From positions 43,381 through 107,084 of the forward strand of contig JABBAS010000034.1 of the NCBI GenBank assembly GCA_018607835.1: a stretch of DNA of 63,704 nt, given 5' to 3'. The stretch's first letter is position 1; each line of letters begins with the position of its first letter. Source of the stretch: Methylobacillus sp. GTDB lineage: Bacteria; Pseudomonadota; Gammaproteobacteria; Burkholderiales; Burkholderiaceae_C. Of this stretch, positions 59,289-63,704 are shown in pieces. A model generated the notes under the pieces. That model was not told the DNA's origin. It worked only from the letters and a program-made list of their open reading frames with translations, and ran no database searches. Made by a program: the position numbers and the translations under genes.

Positions 59289-60269
59289 GTGCCACAACCA
59301 TCTTCCCCCGCTAATCCCCTGCACCTGATTGCCGACGACATGGCCTTGCTTGATCAAGTGATCGCAGCCCGCCTGTCTTCTGACGTACCCATGGTGAGCG
59401 AGATCGCTCAGTACATCATTTCAGCGGGTGGCAAGCGGTTGCGCCCCGCCCTATTGCTCTTGACATGCGGTGCACTGGCGCACCAGGATCCTCGCCGCCA
59501 CTTACTCGCCGCGGTTGTTGAGTTCATTCATACCGCCACCTTGCTACACGACGACGTGGTGGATGAGTCCACCCTGCGGCGTGGCAGAGACACGGCCAAC
59601 GAAACCTTTGGCAACGCCGCTAGTGTGCTGGTAGGGGATTTTGTTTACTCACGGGCCTTCCAAATGATGGTGGAAGTCGGCGATATGCGCGTCCTCTCCG
59701 TCTTGGCCGAGGCAACCAACGTCATTGCTGAAGGCGAGGTGTTGCAGCTCATGAACATGCACGATGCCGGCATTGACGAAGCCGCTTACCTGCGTGTCAT
59801 CCGATCTAAAACCGCGAAGCTATTCGAAGCCAGTGGACGCCTTGGAGCGATGCTGGTGCACGCACCCGAGCCCATTGAGACGGCCTGTGCCACCTACGGT
59901 CAGGCGCTGGGCACGGCCTTTCAAATCATTGATGATGTGCTGGACTACGAGGGCAACGCGCAATCATTGGGCAAAAATTTGGGTGACGACTTGCGCGAGG
60001 GCAAACTCACCCTGCCCGTTATCTGTACGTTGCAACGCGTTACTGCAGACGAGCGTGTACTGATCATCAACGCCATTGAAAACGGCGACGAATCACAGCT
60101 CACGCGAATCGTCTCCCTGATTCAAGCCAGCGGCGGTTTAAACCAAGCACGTGAGGTAGCGCACGTGGAGGCCCTGCGCGCGATTGACGCGTTGACCGCC
60201 CTCCCCCATAACGACTACACGGACAGCATGCGCAGTTTGGCGCAGTCGCTGCTGACCCGCACAAACTAA
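59289..60269 (+). CDS. ispB: octaprenyl diphosphate synthase
   Basis: IspB makes the C40 side chain of ubiquinone from IPP and an allylic primer. The 326-residue trans-prenyltransferase has the first aspartate motif DDVVD (88-92) and the second DDVLD near 215, plus GGKRLRP and EGEVLQL. The GTG at 59289 allows the conserved LHLIADDMALLD segment; ATG 59339 would truncate it. Divergent from rplU-rpmA as in many proteobacteria. The product serves the ubi genes in this window. Confidence 0.94.
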   Translation: MPQPSSPANPLHLIADDMALLDQVIAARLSSDVPMVSEIAQYIISAGGKRLRPALLLLTCGALAHQDPRRHLLAAVVEFIHTATLLHDDVVDESTLRRGRDTANETFGNAASVLVGDFVYSRAFQMMVEVGDMRVLSVLAEATNVIAEGEVLQLMNMHDAGIDEAAYLRVIRSKTAKLFEASGRLGAMLVHAPEPIETACATYGQALGTAFQIIDDVLDYEGNAQSLGKNLGDDLREGKLTLPVICTLQRVTADERVLIINAIENGDESQLTRIVSLIQASGGLNQAREVAHVEALRAIDALTALPHNDYTDSMRSLAQSLLTRTN

Positions 60270-60283
60270 GCGTCGGCCCTACA

Positions 60284-61051
60284 TCAGAATTGAACGCTTG
60301 CTTGCCCCACGCCATCAAAGTTGACCAGCACATGGTCACCCGATTTGGCGCGGTAAATACCGTTCCAAGAACCCGTTGTGATGACCGTACCCGCCGCAAC
60401 GGTTTGGCCTTTTCGCGTGGCATGACGCGCAAACTCAGCCAACCCCCAAGTCGGGTGCTCTAGCGGGTGGCTACCCTGACGGCGCTCCACTTCCACACCG
60501 TTAATGGTGATCTGCATGGCCTGCTGCGCCCAGTCCAAATCGCGCCAATTCCGCCACTCAGACAAGACCAAAGCGCCGTGTGACTGCAGGTCTGCGAGTT
60601 TCAACCAAACGGGCGTGTCGTACCCTTGATCCCAACGCGTATGAATGACCTCGATGGCCACAGTCATGGACTCGACCCACGCCTGCGCTGCGGCTTGGTC
60701 CGCTTGCTGCGCCATCTCCGGGGTCACTGCGCAACCGAGGCGTAAGGCAATTTCTGCCTCGACACCGTGCAAATGCAGGGGCCAATCGCCCGCAGTGGCC
60801 GGACTCGCCCACACACCCCAAGGCGGCAAAGCGGCATGGGTGATCAAGGCATCACGCTTGGCACCGCCCGACTTCCAGTGCCGACCAACGCCACCCTCGT
60901 GCCAACCCAAGGCGCCTGCGACCAGGTCTTGCACCGCATAAGCGTCATCCGCACTGTTCAGGTGCGCTAAAAACGGTTGCGTAGGAATCAGTTCCCCAGA
61001 GGCGCGAGAGGCGAGCAAGGCATCGGCTACTGCCGCAATGTTGGTGGTCAT
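60284..61051 (-). CDS. 2-keto-4-pentenoate hydratase-like protein (FAH superfamily)
   Basis: This 255-residue protein resembles MhpD/XylJ-type hydratases: GVEAEIALRLG with the metal-binding Glu pair, EVIHTRW, LSEWRNW and a C-terminal TGSWNGIYRAKSGDHVLVNF block. Such enzymes hydrate 2-hydroxypenta-2,4-dienoate in aromatic meta-cleavage, but no other catabolic gene is nearby, so the substrate is uncertain. ATG 61051 fits a ribosome site (AGGG 9 nt upstream) better than ATG 61057. It converges with ispB, only 14 bp apart. Confidence 0.85.
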   Translation of the reverse strand: MTTNIAAVADALLASRASGELIPTQPFLAHLNSADDAYAVQDLVAGALGWHEGGVGRHWKSGGAKRDALITHAALPPWGVWASPATAGDWPLHLHGVEAEIALRLGCAVTPEMAQQADQAAAQAWVESMTVAIEVIHTRWDQGYDTPVWLKLADLQSHGALVLSEWRNWRDLDWAQQAMQITINGVEVERRQGSHPLEHPTWGLAEFARHATRKGQTVAAGTVITTGSWNGIYRAKSGDHVLVNFDGVGQASVQF

Positions 61052-61240
61052 GACCATTTCCCTGGAATGTTAAATTGATGCGCTATTGTGAGGCTCGCGC
61101 ACGTGGCAAAGCAATCACCTTTGTTGCATAAGTGACGGACACGCCACCGCGGATCCAGAGACCCAGAGTGGATAACACCGCCCAACAAAAACGCCCTACA
61201 CTTCGCTCAGTCGCTTACACCGCACTTTTTAAATCACACC

Positions 61241-62470
61241 ATGGCACACACCACCGAGCAGCCGCGTCTTTGGGCGCACACCGCGTTTGTGCGCTACTGG
61301 TTCTCACGGGTTATCAGCACCTTAGCGAACCAAATGCTGATGGTTGCATTGGCGTGGCAAATGTACGACCTCACGTCCAGCGCTTGGGACTTGGGTCTCG
61401 TGGGATTGTTGCAGTTCATACCCGCACTGGTCTTGACCTTGCCCGCAGGGCACTTGGCCGATCGCTTTCATCGTGGCGCCATCGTGGCAATGTGCATCGC
61501 CAGTCAAGCGGCCGTGGCCGCCGTCCTGTGGATGGGTACAGGGAGCGGCTGGGTTGACCGAGACGTCATCTTCATCTTGTCGGTTGTCTTGGGCGCGGCA
61601 CGCGCGTTTCAAATGCCTGCCCAACAAGCGCTCGCCCCCCTACTGGTGCCACCCGCTTTATTGCAACGCGCCATCGCCATGAGCACAAGCGGTATGCAGG
61701 TGGCCATCATCGGCGGGCCTGCACTGGGCGGCTTAATTTACGCGTGGGGCCCCACGGCTGTTTATGCCACGTGCACCTGTCTACTCGTGATCGGATTTGT
61801 GTTGATGGTACTGGTGCGCTACACACGCAAGGCCGCGCCACGTGCTACCGGTTGGCGCAGCGTGTTGGCGGGCGTGGGGTTTGTGTGGCGCCACAAAATC
61901 ATATTGGGCGCAATTTCGCTTGACCTCTTTGCCGTCTTGCTGGGCGGTGCCACTGCGTTACTCCCCATCTTTGCTAGAGACATTTTGGACACGGGTCCCG
62001 AAGGTCTGGGCGTCCTGCGTGCCGCGCCCGCCGCGGGTGCCCTCGTCGTCTCTTTGGCACTCATGCGTTGGCCTTTGCGACGTCGGGTCGGTCATAAGTT
62101 GCTGGGGTCGGTTGGGATCTTTGGTATCGGCATGGTGGTGTTTGGCCTATCCACTAGCTTTTGGTTATCCCTTGCGGCCCTGGCGATCACTGGGGCGGCT
62201 GACTCCATCAGCGTGGTCACGCGCTTGACCTTGATGCAACTCGAGACCCCCGATGAGATGAGGGGGCGAGTAGCCGCCGTGAATTCAATTTTTATTGGTG
62301 CCTCTAATCAACTCGGTGAATTTGAGTCGGGCGCCACCGCCGCGTTAGTGGGCCCTGTGGCCTCCGTGGTGTTGGGGGGCTTTGGCACCATCGCCATCGC
62401 GTTAGGCTGGCTTAAGCTCTTCCCAGAGCTTGCCTCTCGCGATGAGATGACCCCGCAGGACAAGGTCTGA
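61241..62470 (+). CDS. MFS transporter, EntS-like exporter
   Basis: This 409-residue transporter of the major facilitator superfamily has about 11-12 hydrophobic segments. LPAGHLADRFHRG, the loop 2-3 signature, and the MFS_3 (EntS-type) pattern are visible, with DEMRGRVAAVNSIFIG in the second half. EntS exports enterobactin in E. coli; no siderophore genes are here, so the substrate is unknown. It ends 5 bp from the convergent methionine synthase gene. The 183-nt gap upstream holds one DnaA-box-like 9-mer (AGTGGATAA, about 61165) and nothing else recognised. Confidence 0.88.
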   Translation: MAHTTEQPRLWAHTAFVRYWFSRVISTLANQMLMVALAWQMYDLTSSAWDLGLVGLLQFIPALVLTLPAGHLADRFHRGAIVAMCIASQAAVAAVLWMGTGSGWVDRDVIFILSVVLGAARAFQMPAQQALAPLLVPPALLQRAIAMSTSGMQVAIIGGPALGGLIYAWGPTAVYATCTCLLVIGFVLMVLVRYTRKAAPRATGWRSVLAGVGFVWRHKIILGAISLDLFAVLLGGATALLPIFARDILDTGPEGLGVLRAAPAAGALVVSLALMRWPLRRRVGHKLLGSVGIFGIGMVVFGLSTSFWLSLAALAITGAADSISVVTRLTLMQLETPDEMRGRVAAVNSIFIGASNQLGEFESGATAALVGPVASVVLGGFGTIAIALGWLKLFPELASRDEMTPQDKV

Positions 62471-62475
62471 GTGGC

Positions 62476-63498
62476 TTACAAACCGTAGCGTTGACGCGCC
62501 AACGCCGCGCCGTCGCCCAACGCTTTCAGTTTTGCCATCGCCACCTCGCGGCTCATTGGTGCCAAACCACAGTTGGTGCAAGGAATCAAGCGTTCTTTGG
62601 CAACGAACTGCAACGCACGTCCAATGGTGTCTGCCACCTCTTCGGCGGTTTCAATCTCTGGACTCGCGACGTCAATCACGCCAACCATGACTTCCTTGCC
62701 GTCCAACAACTTAATCAAGTCCATAGGAACATGCGAATTGAAACACTCCAAACTCACTTGATCAATCTTGCTCTTTGCCAATGCGGGGAACACGTCCTCG
62801 TATTGACGCCACTCATGGCCCAGTGCATTTTTCCAATCAATATTGGCTTGAATACCGTAGCCATAGCAAATATGCACAGCCGTCTTACACGTTAAACCCT
62901 GCGCTGCACGCTCTAGCGCCTTCACGCCCCAGTCCGCCGCCTCTTTCATGTAAACGTTAAAGGCAGGCTCATCGAACTGCACAATGTCGACCCCATCCGC
63001 TTGCAAGGCCAGCGCCTCTTGGTTGAGCAACTCGGCAAAGGCCATCGCCATCTTGACGCGGTCACCATAAAAGCGGTCTGCAACGGTATCGACAATCGTC
63101 ATGGGCCCAGGCAAGGTGAACTTCAACTTGCGCTTGGTATGCGCTCTCGCAAACTTCGCCTCGAAAGCGTGTACACGCCCCTTCAGTCGCAACGCACTCA
63201 CCACTTGAGGCACTTGCGCCTCATAGCGGTTGTCGCGAATACCCATGGTGACTTTGTTCTCAAAGTCGATACCCTCGACGGCCTCAAGAAAGCCGTGAAC
63301 GAAATGTTGGCGGGCTTGCTCCCCGTCACCAATCACATCGAGACCAGCATCCTCTTGCGCCTTAATCCACAGCAACGTTGCATCGGCTTTCGCCTGCAGC
63401 AACGCATCACCTTCAGGCACCCACTTCGGCCACAGCTTCTGTGTCTCTGCTAACCAAGCTGGCTTGGGCAAGCTCCCTGCAATGGCGGCTTCAAACAT
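62476..63498 (-). CDS. core methionine synthase, MesD-like (short MetE)
   Basis: This 340-residue protein matches the C-terminal barrel of cobalamin-independent MetE but lacks the N-terminal folate-binding half. Zinc ligands expected from MetE line up as H209 and C211 (VHICYGYG), E251 (SLEC) and C310 (NCGLAP). Sequence features (GSLPKP, GDGEQ, QFDEPAFN, HICYGYGI) fit the folate-independent MesD family of proteobacteria, which works with MesX (DUF1852) in characterised cases. MesX is not next to it here. ATG 63498 has AAAGGA 8 nt upstream; TTG 63513 is unlikely. Confidence 0.88.
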   Translation of the reverse strand: MFEAAIAGSLPKPAWLAETQKLWPKWVPEGDALLQAKADATLLWIKAQEDAGLDVIGDGEQARQHFVHGFLEAVEGIDFENKVTMGIRDNRYEAQVPQVVSALRLKGRVHAFEAKFARAHTKRKLKFTLPGPMTIVDTVADRFYGDRVKMAMAFAELLNQEALALQADGVDIVQFDEPAFNVYMKEAADWGVKALERAAQGLTCKTAVHICYGYGIQANIDWKNALGHEWRQYEDVFPALAKSKIDQVSLECFNSHVPMDLIKLLDGKEVMVGVIDVASPEIETAEEVADTIGRALQFVAKERLIPCTNCGLAPMSREVAMAKLKALGDGAALARQRYGL

Positions 63499-63638
63499 GG
63501 GTGTTCCTTTCAAGTGTTGCCCGTCACCGGGACGGTGTTATGGCGCATTCTACCCACGAAAATGCGTGACAAAGGGTCTCGGTGCCGACGGCAAATAGCC
63601 GCGCTTTCGGGGCGTGCTCTGCTAAACTCGTCGCACCC

Positions 63639-63704
63639 GCCGCCGTAGTTCAACGGATAGAACGAGCGCCTCCTAAGCGCTAGATACAGGTTCGATTCCT
63701 GTCG
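63639..63704 (+). tRNA. tRNA-Arg (anticodon CCT), partial at window end
   Basis: The acceptor strand GCCGCCG (63639-63645), D-stem GTTC/GAAC, anticodon stem AGCGC/GCGCT and loop CTCCTAA place the anticodon CCT at 63672-63674, reading AGG. The T-arm CAGG-TTCGATTC-CTGT is visible to the last bases; the 3' acceptor strand lies outside. TAAACT (63622-63627) 11 nt upstream is a possible -10. The 125-nt gap before it holds nothing else recognised. Confidence 0.93.

Noticed and set aside
61165-61173. Single DnaA-box-like AGTGGATAA before the MFS gene
   Set aside because: One 8-of-9 match alone is expected by chance in a window of this size.

Overview
This window reads as a piece of a betaproteobacterial chromosome, most likely order Burkholderiales. 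The reasons are the gene neighbourhoods (RpfE-like/recJ/PHP/yciO/M50/trpS; DUF3460-scpA; DUF3683 giant flavoprotein next to ubiE-ubiJ-ubiB; fmdB-DUF502-aspS-nudB; rplU-rpmA-obgE-proB-CNP1-rppH-proS), a moderately GC-rich composition by eye, and family members found mainly in that order (DUF3460, UbiJ-like SCP2, long TrpRS). The genus cannot be fixed by reading alone. The DNA is compact, with about 64 genes, one partial tRNA, mostly overlapping or closely spaced cistrons and very short convergent gaps. No insertion sequence, prophage, CRISPR array, rRNA or obvious foreign island was seen.

Layout. 1-3937 (minus): lolC-lolD lipoprotein release, TatD, a spermidine-synthase-like protein and a DUF3422 gene cut by the window edge. 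4028-11100 (plus): RpfE-like protein, recJ, PHP phosphoesterase, YciO, membrane protease, trpS and an orphan NarL-type regulator. 11177-14003 (minus): slpA-ispH-serS. 14144-15548 (plus): radC and Smr. 15573-18667 (minus): truncated haemoglobin and a large FtsX-type permease. 18848-25538 (plus): metG, SulP transporter, DUF3460-scpA, nadB. 25567-26709 (minus): nadA. 26883-28630 (plus): panB-panC. 28648-30935 (minus): rhodanese-grxC-secB-gpsA. 31030-34081 (plus): gpmA, ctpA, moeB/thiF-like.

34059-48844 is a long minus-strand run. Read in the direction of transcription it holds a small membrane protein, a 1301-residue flavin/iron-sulphur protein, HIT, ubiE, Tim44-like, ubiJ, ubiB and a terminator, then fmdB, DUF502, aspS, nudB, folE, a BLUF photoreceptor, DUF429 and a secreted nuclease. 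48887-52728 (plus) is hemA, prfA-prmC, grxD. 52804-54549 is proS (minus). 54630-55875 is rppH and a CNP1-like lipid/cell-envelope candidate (plus). 55906-58945 (minus) is rplU-rpmA-obgE-proB. 59289-60269 is ispB (plus), followed by a hydratase (minus), an MFS exporter (plus), a core methionine synthase (minus) and the start of tRNA-Arg(CCT).

Themes. Several genes feed ubiquinone and respiration (ispB, ubiE, ubiJ, ubiB, the large flavoprotein, hemA). NAD and pantothenate/CoA synthesis sit side by side (nadB, nadA, panB, panC). A pterin trio (nudB, folE) ends in a blue-light receptor. The most unusual points are the folE-BLUF-DUF429-nuclease string, four genes with a -10-like hexamer exactly 6 nt before the start codon (candidate leaderless mRNAs), three DnaA-box-like 9-mers in front of DUF3460-scpA, a terminator placed just ahead of serS, and a stand-alone MesD-type methionine synthase. 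Most of the window is ordinary housekeeping sequence, and no clearly new multi-gene system was identified.
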